A stretch of 30,455 nt of DNA from Gamarada debralockiae (Eukaryota; Ascomycota; Leotiomycetes; Helotiales; Hyphodiscaceae): the NCBI GenBank assembly GCA_002803225.1, contig NXFV01001685.1, positions 1 to 30,455 on the forward strand, in the 5' to 3' direction. Both the position numbers and the translations under genes were made by a program. Below are positions 1 through 10,564 of this stretch, piece after piece; position 1 is the first letter of the stretch; each line of letters opens with the position of its first letter. The notes under the pieces are model-generated. The model searched no databases, was not told the origin of the DNA, and saw only the letters and a list, made by a program, of their open reading frames with translations.

Positions 1-1720
1 CCTTTTATATTAAGTAGTACTGATGCTCTGACAGAGTGCGCCAGCGGCTGCCGTACATACTATCGAGCGCCACGACAAAGAGAAGGCCGCCTAGGCCAAT
101 TTTCCTCTCCCTCTAGAGGCTAGGGATTATAATAATATTGCACGAGAGCTTGTATAAGGGTATGATGGCTATGGCGATAGCCGGAGTAGCTTGAGATAGT
201 AGCTACGCTAAGTCTAATAAGGAGGGAGAGGTCTGCTAGCGCGACTATAGGAGTAGTTAGGAAAGCCGCCAAAGGCGTCAGGAGGTCTTTGGCAGCACGG
301 ACGCCGTGGAGCAGCGCGTCAGCTAAGATCACTGCTATGATTGTAACCCTGATAGCTTTAATCATAGCTTTGTAGTATTAATCATAGCTTCAATTTAACC
401 TATATAAGTAGTATTAGTGTGTATATCCCTAGGGGCTTGACTTAAGAGTCTCACAGGCATACAAACTAGGTCTGGAGAGCTTTAATAGGCCTTGATAGAG
501 GGGGAGCGAACGCGGCCTAACGTGGTAGGCCTCATGACATTGCGCCTAGTGCTGTCATCAAACCGTAATCTCTGCGAAAACAAGCCTGGTCGTGAGGGCT
601 TGGCGATCACGGGACTAGCCAGTTTTAGTGGGAAATTGGATGATTTCGCAGGGCCCAATTACACTAAGCAAGCACTCGATAACAGCTCAGACCTCTAATA
701 CTACTAGATTATGACTATAGGAAAAAGTAATTTATTGTGCGCTATGAATTAGTGAGAGCTGGTAATACAGAGGGTATATCTCTTACTATACAAATTTTGG
801 TGGGGTAAGATGTAGATAAGCATCACACCGCCTCCAGAAAGGACTAGTCTGTACGTTGGGTTTGTACGGGCCCGAGACTAGGGGGGCCCTCCAGGGCCTA
901 AAAACCATCGGGAATTATCGCAACTTTTGGATTTCAATAAGATATTCAATTAACGGCAATCACACCCTCTAACTCAAGGCGGAGCGCGTAACGCTTCGCC
1001 AGACACTCGTTAAGGAGAATGTTGAGTCCTGCAGTCACCTGGCCGTACAGTAACGTGATTCAGAAGTGCGGGAAACGCAGTTGAGCCCCGGCCGTCGCCA
1101 AATCTGCAACTGCGCTGAATTTATTCAAACCTTTCATAAATCCTCCTGCCTTGAGCACTGAGAACCTGCTTGCAATGCTCACTGGGAGAACTGTTGAGCT
1201 CGGGCCAGAAGGAGGACAGGAACCGCGGGACACACGCAACAGGAGATGCATATCCGCTTGCGTTTACCATCCTCCGTAGCCCTGGACTTATCAATGGATT
1301 GAGCCCCCTTTGAACCGTATCCTTTGATTACCGCACCTGAATAGAGAAGAATACATGGCATTTTACAGTTGAAAGTCCTCCTTCCTTCGGATATCGCAAA
1401 GGTCCTGAACATATACTAGACCACCCCGCACCAAACCGAAAAACAGCAAGATGCGATTGCACACGGGTCTCTTAGACGAGAGCAATGCTAACTATATTCT
1501 CACCTTATCAACATAATGCAACTCTAAAAGCCCTTAGAGGAAGACGTGTTGATTGATGGCACCCGCCTAATATTTTGCCGTGGTGGAGAGGAGCTTCACG
1601 CCTGAGAGCTCCAGCCCACGGGGACGGCTTGCTAATCCTAAACAATAAATCACGTGTTGACCTTCCCTTTCGGAAGGCTTGGCAATGGCTGGCTGGTGTG
1701 CGGGGCCATCGGGCCGCGAA
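1..1720. other. Gene-poor left edge, no supported gene
   Basis: Only short open frames are present, without recognisable domains or a convincing exon structure. A 12-bp direct repeat (TAATCATAGCTT) occurs twice between about 359 and 391. The first 540 bases have mixed composition and resemble eroded repeat DNA, but I could not find paired termini or a target-site duplication. I see no tRNA or rRNA gene here. Confidence 0.5.
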
Positions 1721-1726
1721 CGACCG

Positions 1727-2045
1727 TCAGCGGGGATAGTTTACCCTTTCACTTCGTTTCAGGGCATCACGACCACTTTTATCGACCGAGATGCCCGCTT
1801 CAACGCTAATCCCAATCTATTGGAGAAACTGTGCCCATATCCCAAACTTTCAGGAATCGCTCCCGCTCTTTCTCACTATCCCATTCTTTCTTGACCATTT
1901 TGTAGAATCCATGTCTTTTTCGATGGAAACGGGCTTGCCGAGGAAACTGCAGATCGATGTCTGGTAAAGCTATCATTTGCCCAAGGCTGTAGACGCCGTC
2001 GGGTGGGTAGTATTGGTTGGGGTTGAGGCGGTAGGCCTTCGACAT
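1727..2045 (-). pseudogene. Short ORF with YRLNPNQYYPPD-type N-terminus, probably broken
   Basis: The ATG at 2045 opens a 79-codon frame that ends at 1806. Its N-terminus reads MSKAYRLNPNQYYPPDGVY followed by LGQMI. I recall a similar start in short hypothetical proteins of filamentous ascomycetes, whose function I do not know. A charged stretch rich in K, E and R follows, then the stop after SPIDWD. Just after that stop another frame continues with ISVEAGISVDKS and stays open to about 1727. This looks like a continuation displaced by a frameshift or by an unrecognised intron. The full family members I remember are longer, so this copy is either truncated or misread. Family assignment is from memory and weak. 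Confidence 0.35.
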
Positions 2046-2936
2046 AGTGGACTGGCTTCGTAAAACCTCAGTGAAATTCAGCTGCTATGTACTCTTAACA
2101 GGCTAAGGTTTGGTATTCGTCGCTTTCTAAGATTGCTGTGGAATAAAATTTTGAGATGAGCCTGAAAAGGGGTTGGCTTGAAGTAGACCTCCTTAAGCGA
2201 AGTGCATGAGGCGACAGAGGCCATTCACGTGAATGAATTCTTCCCCAATGTTTCAAACTGACCCCCCGAGTAAAAAGAGAGTAGCTTCTTTCGAGACAAA
2301 CTTTCAAAACTAGCGAAATCAAATCTATATAACCTCTTACTGGGATTTTGCTCGCGTCAACTTTTCCTTGCAACATCTTGTTCGCCCAGAACACTGTATA
2401 CGCTAACCCCAAACCTTGGAGGAACGCCAACAAAAACTTTTCGTTCGCTGAAGACATAAAAAGCATCTGAGGCGCGTCAGCAGCAGCTCCCAATGCATGT
2501 CCAAATGCCGTTGATGAGATCTTAGGCCAGAAGTGTGGCCTTGATTGCACGCTTCTTCCTAGTGGCAAGCTTGCTGCCGTTGTTTGTCGCCTCTAATCGT
2601 TGGAAAGTACCTCCGTACGAAAACTTCCAGCAGATTTCTCAGCCCAAGTGTTGCCTGCAGAATTCTTAATTGAGGCAAGTGCTTCTCATCCGGGGATGAA
2701 CGGCATTTTGGTCGGGTCGGTATGGCATCGAGACGTCATAGAAAGCTGATTGTCTAGCTAAAATGAGGTGGGCAGTGAGTTCCCGCACCGCTGCAGCGAA
2801 ACAATATCCGAATTCGGCTGCGCTAACCAGGACTGGGGTACTCATCGCTACCTCCCTGAGTCTGCGTTATAAGCCAAGCTACAAAAATGGCCAGTTACCG
2901 AACGGCAGGAGAACATCATAACACTTAATTGCGAAT

Positions 2937-2945
2937 GTATAAAGG
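2937..2945 (+). promoter_or_regulatory. TATA-like box upstream of the SMP-30-like gene
   Basis: The sequence TGTATAAAG lies about 80 bp before the ATG at 3024. A pyrimidine-rich leader (TTATTCTACTTCCCTC) directly precedes the start codon. This arrangement is common for strongly transcribed fungal genes. Assigned by position and sequence only. Confidence 0.4.
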
Positions 2946-3023
2946 TTGGCTTTTAGCTCAACTAAGATTCAAGCAAGTTCTCATTTTATCCGACCTTAAA
3001 TCACTTATTCTACTTCCCTCATA

Positions 3024-4217
3024 ATGAAGCTCACGTATATTCCTTCCAGCCTCGCAATCATCAGCGCCGCATCAGCGGCCTTGAACAGCGTCGTCTCAAT
3101 CGATTCCGAGCTCACATACCTCATCTTGCCCGATTACGAAGGGAACCTCACCTCCGGTTTCATCGACACAAGCACTTCCAACACCTCCACATCCTCCCTA
3201 CTCTCCTCCGCCCAAAATTCAACATTCATATCCTACGACCCCGAATTTCTCTCCATCATCGGCCCCAATCCTACTCTCCGACTCATTGAGCAAAGGAACT
3301 ACTCTTTTGCGAATGAAGCAGGGATTTGGGTACCGGACCGTAACGAAGTCTGGTTCACCTCTTCTGTGATTAATGAAGCAACGCTCATCTCCGTCCTCGA
3401 TCTCCAAACCAACGAAGTCAACTCTCCAAATCTCAGTATTCCGGTCGTTAATCCGAACGGTGGGTATTCGTTCAATGGAAAAGTATATTTCGCTGGCGAT
3501 GGAAATGCAAGTGTTGTGACGGCGATCTATGAAATTGATCCCGCGACTGGCGAAACTTCCGTTATAATAAACAGTTATTTCGGCCTGCATTTCAATGGAC
3601 CCAACGATATGACATGGGTAAAGAATCAAGGGCAAAAGAAAAATCAAACATTCATGTTCTTCACCGACGATCCCCTCTCCTCACTCTATGACGGCGGACC
3701 CGCACCCGTGTTGGTGGATGCGGTGTGGCGCTTCGATCCTGCCGCAAAATCGCTCGTCCCAGTTATATCGAGAGCGGATATTTTGGTCCCAAACGGAATC
3801 GCAGTCAATAAAGAGATGTCCAAACTCTACGTCACTGACACAACGCCCATCTCCACCGCCGATTCTGCGGCCAATATCACTGGTTCCAATGCAATATTCG
3901 AGTTCGATCTCAATGAGGAGGGATGGCCTGTCAATAAGAGGCTGTTTGGCATTGCGAGGACGGGCGTGCCGGATGGAATTAAAGTTGATGATAAGGGCAG
4001 GGTGTGGACTGGTGAAGGGGAGGGGATTGTGGTTAGGAATGAGATGGGGAAGGTTATTGGGCTTTTTAATGCGGAGACGTTGCTTGTGGAGGGGAGCAAG
4101 ATTCCTATTGCGAATTTTGCGCTGGCCGGGAATGTGTTGGTTGTCGAGGCGAATGAGAGGTTGTGGAGGGTTGAGCTGGGGGAGGTGGTTGTTGAAGAGG
4201 GGAGGTTCTATTCATGA
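3024..4217 (+). CDS. Secreted SMP-30/gluconolactonase/LRE-like protein
   Basis: Single exon, 397 aa. Residues 1-19 form a signal peptide (short positive start, hydrophobic core, ASAAL near the likely cleavage site), so secretion is expected. The remainder fits the six-bladed SMP-30/gluconolactonase beta-propeller found in fungal lactonase-like proteins. Candidate metal ligands in family order are Glu98 (FANEAGIWVPD), Asn194 (NGPNDMTWV), Asn257 (VPNGIAV) and Asp317 (GVPDGIKVDD). Several N-x-S/T sites near residues 41-70 suggest N-glycosylation. Family members hydrolyse sugar lactones or related esters; the substrate cannot be read from sequence. The ATG follows a pyrimidine-rich leader and a TATA-like box at 2937. 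The stop lies 93 bp from the convergent NmrA-like gene. No lesions were seen. Confidence 0.85.
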   Translation: MKLTYIPSSLAIISAASAALNSVVSIDSELTYLILPDYEGNLTSGFIDTSTSNTSTSSLLSSAQNSTFISYDPEFLSIIGPNPTLRLIEQRNYSFANEAGIWVPDRNEVWFTSSVINEATLISVLDLQTNEVNSPNLSIPVVNPNGGYSFNGKVYFAGDGNASVVTAIYEIDPATGETSVIINSYFGLHFNGPNDMTWVKNQGQKKNQTFMFFTDDPLSSLYDGGPAPVLVDAVWRFDPAAKSLVPVISRADILVPNGIAVNKEMSKLYVTDTTPISTADSAANITGSNAIFEFDLNEEGWPVNKRLFGIARTGVPDGIKVDDKGRVWTGEGEGIVVRNEMGKVIGLFNAETLLVEGSKIPIANFALAGNVLVVEANERLWRVELGEVVVEEGRFYS

Positions 4218-4260
4218 TTGAGAGGTTTACAAACTCAAGAATAGCCGAGAGAGGGTGAGC

Positions 4261-4296
4261 GACTCGAAAAGATTCGTCGACTCGAAAAGATTCGTC
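4261..4296. repeat. Two tandem 18-bp units between convergent genes
   Basis: The unit GACTCGAAAAGATTCGTC is present twice back to back with no mismatch, followed by a partial third copy (GATTCGAAG). Each unit contains its own short inverted repeat (CGAA..TTCG). It lies between the 3' ends of the SMP-30-like and NmrA-like genes. Confidence 0.9.
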
Positions 4297-4300
4297 GATT

Positions 4301-4318
4301 CGAAGTAATATTACTTCG
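4301..4318. repeat. Perfect 18-bp palindrome overlapping the NmrA-like stop codon
   Basis: CGAAGTAATATTACTTCG is its own reverse complement. The stop codon of the minus-strand gene (4311-4313) sits inside it. In either transcript it could form a 3' hairpin, so it may help separate the convergent messages; that role is inference. Confidence 0.85.
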
Positions 4319-5255
4319 GACCAATACCTTCATCCAAAGCCCCCGTCTTCTTCTTCTCATTCAGAAACTCCCTAAACCCTCTCATGCTAACACCCATCTC
4401 CATCACCGCCCCAAAATCTGGTCGAAACCCAGCGTCGTCACACCTAGCTTCCATCCGTTCTCTCTCCACAATCCACCTCCTAATCCCATTCCCCTCCAAC
4501 TCTAGTTCCCCATTCTCAAACTCCTCACCCAGCACAACCTTCTTCTCACTCGTGCTCCCCAGCATCTCCACCACCTCCCTAACTTCCATCTCTTCACCAA
4601 CCAAATCAATCTCCGTTCCTCCCCACTGCCCCGGTTCCTCAAACACCTTCGCGGCAACGACGCCAATATCCCCAGGATGCAAAAGCGGTAGTTTTGTTTC
4701 AGCTCTATAACCGCTCTTGAAGATGCCTTTCGAAGAGAGTTCGGGATACATGAACGAACCCAACTTCCCGAAAAGATTACTCATGAAATAGCCTGGGCGC
4801 AGGATACACCAATTCTCGAACCCAGCCCCTCTCACCTCTCTCTCAATACTGTCTTTACTAACCCAGTAATTAGCAATCGGAGCTTCTGGGTCCCAGCCTG
4901 GGAATGTGGCATGGATGCCGCAGAAGATCATGGATGTGTAGATGCAGGTTTTCACTCCTGCTGCGAGACACGCCGAGATGATAGTGCGCGCGGCGTTGAG
5001 CTCGGAGGAGGGCGATCCAGGCGTGGGTGTTACGTTTATGAAGACTCCTGAGCAGCCTGTTGCGGCGGCGGTGATGGATGAGGGATCGGTGAACGTACCG
5101 GGGAAGAGGATGGCGCCTGCGGCGTGGAGGGCTCGAGCAGAGGAGGAGGAAGGATCACGGACGAGCGCGTGGACGGTGTGTCCACTCGAGAGGAGGGCGT
5201 GGGAGACGGAGGAGCCTTGGGTGCCTGTTGCACCTATTACTAGGTAGGCGGGCAT
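4311..5255 (-). CDS. NmrA-like family NAD(P)-binding protein
   Basis: Single exon, 314 aa. The N-terminus YLVIGATGTQGSSVSHALL carries the GxxGxxG dinucleotide-binding motif (Gly8, Gly11, Gly14), followed by HTVHALVRDP, which fits the second strand of a Rossmann fold. Later segments such as GVFINVTP, GVKTCIYTSM, WVSKDSIEREV and WCILRPGYFMSN fit NmrA-like and isoflavone-reductase-like atypical short-chain dehydrogenases. Members either reduce small molecules or act as NAD(P)-sensing regulators; which applies here is not visible. On its own strand a TATAAA element lies about 85 bp upstream (5338-5343), and TGACGTC, a CRE-like core, lies at 5352-5358. Its stop is embedded in a palindrome, 93 bp from the convergent SMP-30-like gene. 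Confidence 0.85.
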   Translation of the reverse strand: MPAYLVIGATGTQGSSVSHALLSSGHTVHALVRDPSSSSARALHAAGAILFPGTFTDPSSITAAATGCSGVFINVTPTPGSPSSELNAARTIISACLAAGVKTCIYTSMIFCGIHATFPGWDPEAPIANYWVSKDSIEREVRGAGFENWCILRPGYFMSNLFGKLGSFMYPELSSKGIFKSGYRAETKLPLLHPGDIGVVAAKVFEEPGQWGGTEIDLVGEEMEVREVVEMLGSTSEKKVVLGEEFENGELELEGNGIRRWIVERERMEARCDDAGFRPDFGAVMEMGVSMRGFREFLNEKKKTGALDEGIGPK

Positions 5256-5845
5256 TTTGTTTGGTCTTGAAAACGAGGTTTAGATGAGAAAGTTATGAGG
5301 TTTGATTTCTGGATTTCGAAGAGGAAAATGAAGCTGTTTATAAAATCTTTATGACGTCGAGAAATGCAATATGCAACAGACTTTTGGTGTAAGACATATG
5401 TTGAAAGCGGTATTTACGCAAAAAAGGGGTTGCTGACAAATTAGTAATCCACTCGGCGGAATGTCACTCCGAAATGCTTCAAATCAGAGGTTGCGAATGG
5501 AGCTTTTGGTAATGTGGAATCATTGACCTGAAGTATTGGAGAAAATAATTAGGCAGTTACGACGTGGCCAGCAGCTTCTGACTGACGGGAGAGTGGAAGA
5601 AGGGCATAGTTACTTAAAGCTTGCCAAGAACTCTCATGGTGGACGACGGTAGGCCTCTTTATAAGAATTGAGAGCCCCGCGATTAGAGATGCAAGACGTA
5701 AAAGGACGAAATCTAGTATGCGCCTTTTAATTTCTATTGTACAATGAAATGTAATGCATGCTTTTTCTTGATATGACTTGACGCCTCCGCTAGGCAGAAT
5801 TAACCCAAATACGAACAAGTTGAGAGGTTTTATCCTAAGAGATGC
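5256..5845. other. Intergenic: NmrA-like promoter and PUS4 3' flank
   Basis: The right-hand part is the 3' flank of the pseudouridine synthase and the left-hand part the promoter of the NmrA-like gene (TATAAA on the minus strand at 5338-5343). Short frames here have no recognisable domain. Confidence 0.5.
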
Positions 5846-7267
5846 CTACAAAGCCACTGGCTTCGCAGGATCGGCGGTAACTTCCACGACTTCATCAACC
5901 AAGTGTTCTGGTGCTTTTTCAACTGTCTCCTCTTTGACCACTTCCTCGTTGACTGTCTCCTGTTTCGGCGACTGGGTCATAGCTGGCTCCATCTTGACTG
6001 GTTCATCCTTAGCTGTATTTGCCTCACTCTTCGACGATTGCCCTTGCTTAGATGAATTCTCCTTTTCATACCACGCATCCAGCATGGCCTCTACCTGAGG
6101 TCCCCAAACCTCTTCTCCTTTTGCCAACTCTCCATACTCGAGAACGTTCTTTCCCACCTCAAATTCCGCTTGTCGCGTCCTCTCCAACTCTGCCATCAGA
6201 GCTGCCGATCCAACTGCTGCACCTAGATCGTGGGCAAGTGACCGCACATAGAATCCGGATGTGACTGTCATTCGCAGTCTCACTGCGGGAGGACCTTTGG
6301 CACTTGATTTTTCTTCGGTCTTGGCTTCTGCAGCAGGAGTGGGATCAGATGGAGGAGGCAGGCCACCTGACATAGTAACATCTTGAGAATATACCGATTT
6401 CCTGTGTTTCGAGGGCGATTTCTCAAACACAAGATCATCTTGCGCATCGCTTAATTTTCTCTTCTTGCTTTCGAAATTCTCCAACGCCTCCTCGGACTCG
6501 GTCTTGTTGCTGGCCGGAAGCGCACCCTCTTGCTTCCATAACTTGTTTGCGACATTGATCTCTGCATGTCCCGCATCTTCCGTAGGTGCTTTGTGATTGT
6601 GTGTCCCGCCTTCCATCCATTCCAAGATCTCCAATTCCAACACTTCGACAGGCCGTCGTTCGATGTCTCTCGGTATCGCCTTTCCTTCGCGCGCATATTC
6701 GTATAACGGCTTTCCATTCATCTTCAACGCCGAGAACAACGGTGGCAATTGCATGAACTTCCCCCGATACTGCTTCAAAGCCTCCTCCACCATATCCCTC
6801 GTAACATGTTCGTACGGCGCTCTCTTCAGGATCTTCCCAACCCGATCGTAACTATCTGTGCTTGCGCCAAACAATACCACAGCCTCATATGTCTTGGTGC
6901 ATAATAAGAAATTTTGCAGCGCCTTCGTTCCCTTTCCAACTCCGGTGATCAGAACTCCCGTCGCAAGAGGATCGAGCGTTCCTCCATGACCGATCTTGAC
7001 TTGGATCTGCTTCTCTCTTCGTCTTCGACGTTGGTTATGGCTTTCTCGATCGCGAATCGACTTTTCGGTTGATATCCAAGGGGCGAAGAGTTTAGAGGGG
7101 TTGAAATGGTGTTGCATGTCTCGAATAACTTGCGCTGAGGAGATGCCGGATGGTTTGTTGATGGCTACATTTCGTTAACTAGACTCTTGATGAACAGAGA
7201 AGAGCATACCAAAGACACCCTCCATAACTTTGCCTTGCGTCATCCTCCAGAAATGTTTGGCGGACAT
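5846..7267 (-). CDS. PUS4: tRNA pseudouridine-55 synthase, TruB/Pus4 family
   Basis: Two exons (7267-7210 and 7164-5846) separated by a 45-nt GT..AG intron at 7165-7209; the splice gives GVFAINKPSGISSAQ and about 458 aa. TruB-family enzymes convert U55 in the T-loop of tRNA to pseudouridine, and the yeast enzyme acts on nuclear and mitochondrial tRNAs. The catalytic motif is GHGGTLDPLATG with Asp84 as nucleophile. Family segments KTYEAVVLFGASTDSYD, LPPLFSALKMNGKPLYEYAREG and TSGFYVRSLAHDLG follow. An acidic, low-complexity insert lies between the last two, and a Glu/Lys-rich tail of about 80 aa follows the catalytic core. An in-frame ATG at 7243 would remove eight residues; I chose 7267 as the more upstream of the two. 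It is divergent from the RFTS gene, with about 290 bp of shared promoter. Confidence 0.92.
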
Positions 7268-7560
7268 TCGTCCTGCCTTCCTGCCTTGTATGGTAGATAT
7301 TTCAGGAGATATCGTACCAAAAACTAAACCTCAGATGAAAATCGCAAAACCTTATCTTATCGCCGAAACGTTAATCAACCTCAAATCCTAGGCAACAATC
7401 ACGATAAACCCACCTTCAATCTTGACGCGCTCTCGCGAGGCTCAACATCACTCCATTTACATCTCGCAGCATCATTACCTTCGCGAACCATACATACATA
7501 TCTCTCCGTCCATGCTTCACGCGACAACATATTCATGAAGCCAATACGAACTACGGCACA
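7268..7560. promoter_or_regulatory. Shared divergent promoter region, PUS4 / RFTS gene
   Basis: 293 bp separate the two start codons. The sequence is rich in short C/T tracts towards the RFTS gene, with no obvious TATA box, as is common for fungal housekeeping genes. Both genes probably draw on it. Confidence 0.45.
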
Positions 7561-9667
7561 ATGGCAGGACGAAGCAGGCGATTCTCGAGCATCTCCGTTG
7601 ATGAATCTGAGGATCGCGGGGACGGGACAAAATACATACCTGAGAGAGCCGCGTTAAAACCTGTTCCGAAGAACGTGGATCCGGATAATTGGCCTTGCTA
7701 TGTTCTGGAGGATACTACGATCTATTTGAAGGATGGGAAGACGATTGGCAATTTATTGCATGTAGAATTAGAAGATTCTTTTGTGGTGCGCGGACAATTG
7801 GTTGTTGATGGGGAGTTTCGCAGTAACTGTGAGTTAGCTGAGATATGAGGGGAGGAGAGGTGCTGACTTGCGCGCAGTGGTCAGCAAGAAGATGAATGGC
7901 CAGTACATTGAAATCGCTAGTTGCGAAGGATTCTCCGTTGGAAGTGGTCCCATTACATTATGGGCGCTGGGTCAGTCAGGATGGCTTGAGATACGACCTT
8001 CAGAGGCATACCAGAAGGTGTACAGCAGGATGGCGGAAGCAATTTCGATCTATTATTTTATCACGGAACTGTATGAGGAAACGAAGGAGATGGGGAGGAG
8101 GGGATCGAGAGTTACTTTGAGCATTGACATGATCCTTTTGAGAGTATGTGACGAACCTTGACTGAATTGGCACCTACTAATAAGTCACAGTATGCTATCC
8201 ATGAAGGCACGGGTTTGGTTCGATCTGAAGCTGTCGAGAAGATTAAAGGCCACGCCGAATTCCTCCTCTCACAGATGCGAAAGGGAGACTCAGTTCTTTG
8301 GAAATCCACCCTATTCTTCAAATGGCTGTCTGCTGAGTGTCACGTAAGACAAGCCTCTACCTCGTATATCACCAGCTCACACTTCACAGGAAATCTACAC
8401 CAAGCTCCTCCAAAAGGCCGGCGAAGCAGTCCCTCCTCGGCCACGAATCGCCCTGGCCGACCTCCCTACGCCCATACCACAAGTAGTGCCTCCTATAGGG
8501 CCACCACAAAGAAGCAAATCCAAAACACTCCCCCACCATTCTCGCGCACCAATTCTCCCGCCCTCACGCTCCTCCAGCTCAACACCAACACCCGACTCCG
8601 CCTCCTCCCTCCCCGAAACTGGTGCTCCCCTCCCTTTACTCCTGGCCCTGATGAGAGTCCGCGATATCGACGGCCGAGGCGCATCGCCCCTTGAGAAAAT
8701 GACGTTCTCTAAGCTCGGGACGCTCTTCTACTACAAGTACAGTCTCAAATCCGTTCCCTTATCTCAAGAGATCATTAAACTGCATGCAAAAGCGATACTT
8801 TCTTCTTTGGGGTCGGAGTGGGAAGTAGCACCTGTCTACGAGCAGTTGAAGGAAGCGGCTTCCAAGTCTGCGAAAATGAGTGAGATACGGACGCAAGCGA
8901 TGGCTGTTACGGAAGTCAAGAAACGTAGGGAGGCTAGCTCATTTCGCAAAGTGACCGCTGGGTCGAATGGGCTATTTGGCAGGAGGGCAATGAGAGCGGA
9001 TAGGGAGAAGGAACGGAGTCCTGAACCACACGCCTCGAAATCACTACTCCCTCCCCAAAGCGGACGCCGCTCCGGAAAGCAAGCAGGATTAAGATTGGCC
9101 AGTAGTCCGGCGCTGAAGAGGGATGCGCTAGACCGCGAATCGTCGAGCGACGACGACAATTCCTCCCGCCCGCGCAAAAGGAGAAGACCTTCTCCACCGG
9201 AAATGGGCGATGATTCGGACGCATCACCTCCTCCCCTCCCCAACTCCCTCCCCCTCTCCCACTCTCAATCCGACTCCGGATCAGAGGAAGACACCACGCC
9301 CACCACTGACCCTATACCTTCCACATCCCTCAAAATGGTGACAGAAACCCTCCCCACATTATCACCCTCCGGTCCCAACGGTTCATGGACGTGCGATCGG
9401 CAAGATTGCGTGTTTGTTGTTAGGGATGCGGAGGGCGAGGAGGGGAAAGAGAAGATTAGGAAACATTTTAGTGAGCATGCTGATCGGTTGGAACGGGAGG
9501 CTTTGGTTAGGCAGGAGGCGGCGCAGAGGAGATTGCCGATTGATCATTTATTGGAAAAACTGAGGGGGTTGGGCGAGAGTGCGAGATTCGGGGGAGGGAT
9601 GGCGGAGATGATTGCGGGGAGGATTGTGCCTGAGCGTATTAGGCGGGAGAGGGGGATGGCTGTTTGA
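7561..9667 (+). CDS. RFTS (DNMT1-RFD) domain protein with C-terminal C2H2 finger; possible Raf2/DIM-7-like factor
   Basis: Four exons: 7561-7828, 7878-8143, 8191-8343 and 8390-9667. The three introns are 46-49 nt with GT..AG ends, and the second has a CTACTAAT branch site. The product is 654 aa. Residues about 43-170 match the replication-foci targeting domain: WPCYVLEDTTIYLKDGKTIG, then YIEIASCEGFSVGSGPITLW, then WLEIRPSEAYQKVYSRMAEA. A helical region follows, then a long disordered stretch rich in S, P, K and R with a basic cluster (RPRKRRRPS) that could be a nuclear signal. A single finger C564-x4-C569-x18-H588-x3-H592 lies near the end. RFTS plus zinc finger without a methyltransferase domain resembles fission-yeast Raf2, a subunit of the CLRC H3K9-methylation complex, and by extension Neurospora DIM-7. 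That orthology is inferred; the domain call is stronger. Confidence 0.8.
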
Positions 9668-9871
9668 GAGATATTGGCGTTTGGTTTATAGAGTTGGGTG
9701 GGGTGAAGAGAGATTGGCGGCTCTGCATTTGGAGTTGGGATATGGATAGTACATTGGGACTGGTGATGAATAGATGGCGCGTAAGGAACTGCATTGAGAC
9801 GGATAGGGGTAGCGGCTGATTTGGCGAGGCGTTGGTGGGATGACTGGATTTTGTTTACGATACACATGTAA

Positions 9872-10562
9872 GAGCTTGCTCTGCGTACACCTAGCCGAAA
9901 CCCCACAACCACTTTTCTCAACCAATATTGCTTCTATTGATACACAGTCTTTTATTCCTTATGGTACTCGCCCTAGTGTATAATTTAATTTACAGTTGGC
10001 ATTCCCTTTGCAGAAATAATGTCCTTATTCTTACACGTGATTATCTCTATCAAATATCTCTACTTTTTTAAGTCTATCTAGTCCTACAACTTTTGTAATA
10101 CCCTCTTTATCTCTTTAATACTTGTAGAACGGTTCTCTAGCTTACTGATCTTGTGCTTTATCCATCTCCGGACCTTTTAATTGGGTTTAGGTCAAGTGAC
10201 AAGAGAGGCTAGTCGAATCACTTGATTCCTTTCTTAAGCGTTGGTAGGCGAGCCTATCGACTTTCCTTTTTCAAGTAGTTCTTGGAGAGTTAGGAGCTTA
10301 ATAATACATTGAATTTTAGAGGGTTTGAGGCTAATTATTTTCTTGATCTGGCCATAGGATTTGCTCCCGTATCTTTGCGTGTTCAAGAGTCTTCTATTTA
10401 TCACCAGGCTAGTGATTTCTCAAAAGGAATAAAAAGAGTAAAGAATTGTCCATTTTATTATAATTTATTACATAATTAAAGGTGTGCTGTGATTTTTGAC
10501 GCGCGTAGAGCAGGCCGTGGTGGCGCTCGGCTAGGTGTACGCAGAGCAATGGCGCAAGCTCT
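9872..10562 (-). mobile_element. Tc1/mariner-like deletion derivative with long TIRs and TA duplication
   Basis: The left end AGAGCTTGCTCTGCGTACAC continues to 9898. The right end (10528-10562) is its inverted copy, and the left copy lacks eight bases (GCGCCATT) found in the right. TA flanks both ends (9870-9871 and 10563-10564), the usual Tc1/mariner target duplication. On the minus strand about 10370-10250 translates to a helix-turn-helix-like fragment (SYGQIKKII, then IQCIIKLL). About 10215-10080 matches the transposase C-terminal region around the catalytic DLNPIE motif, read here as LVT*PKPN*K then VRRWIKHKISKLEN, with several stops. The middle of the transposase is missing, so this is a non-autonomous, dead copy. 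Confidence 0.85.
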
Positions 10563-10564
10563 TA

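Noticed and set aside
1..540. Possible solo LTR (minus-strand TGTCATGAGGCC start near 539)
   Set aside because: I could not find a matching CA end, a paired LTR or a 4-6 bp target duplication.
2095..2568. 157-codon minus-strand frame with a possible intron (GTAAGA..CTAG)
   Set aside because: It starts with TTG, has no family resemblance, and the suggested intron would be only about 31 nt.
3219..4221. Overlapping frames on both strands inside the SMP-30-like gene
   Set aside because: They are shadows of a well-supported coding frame with a signal peptide and metal-site motifs.
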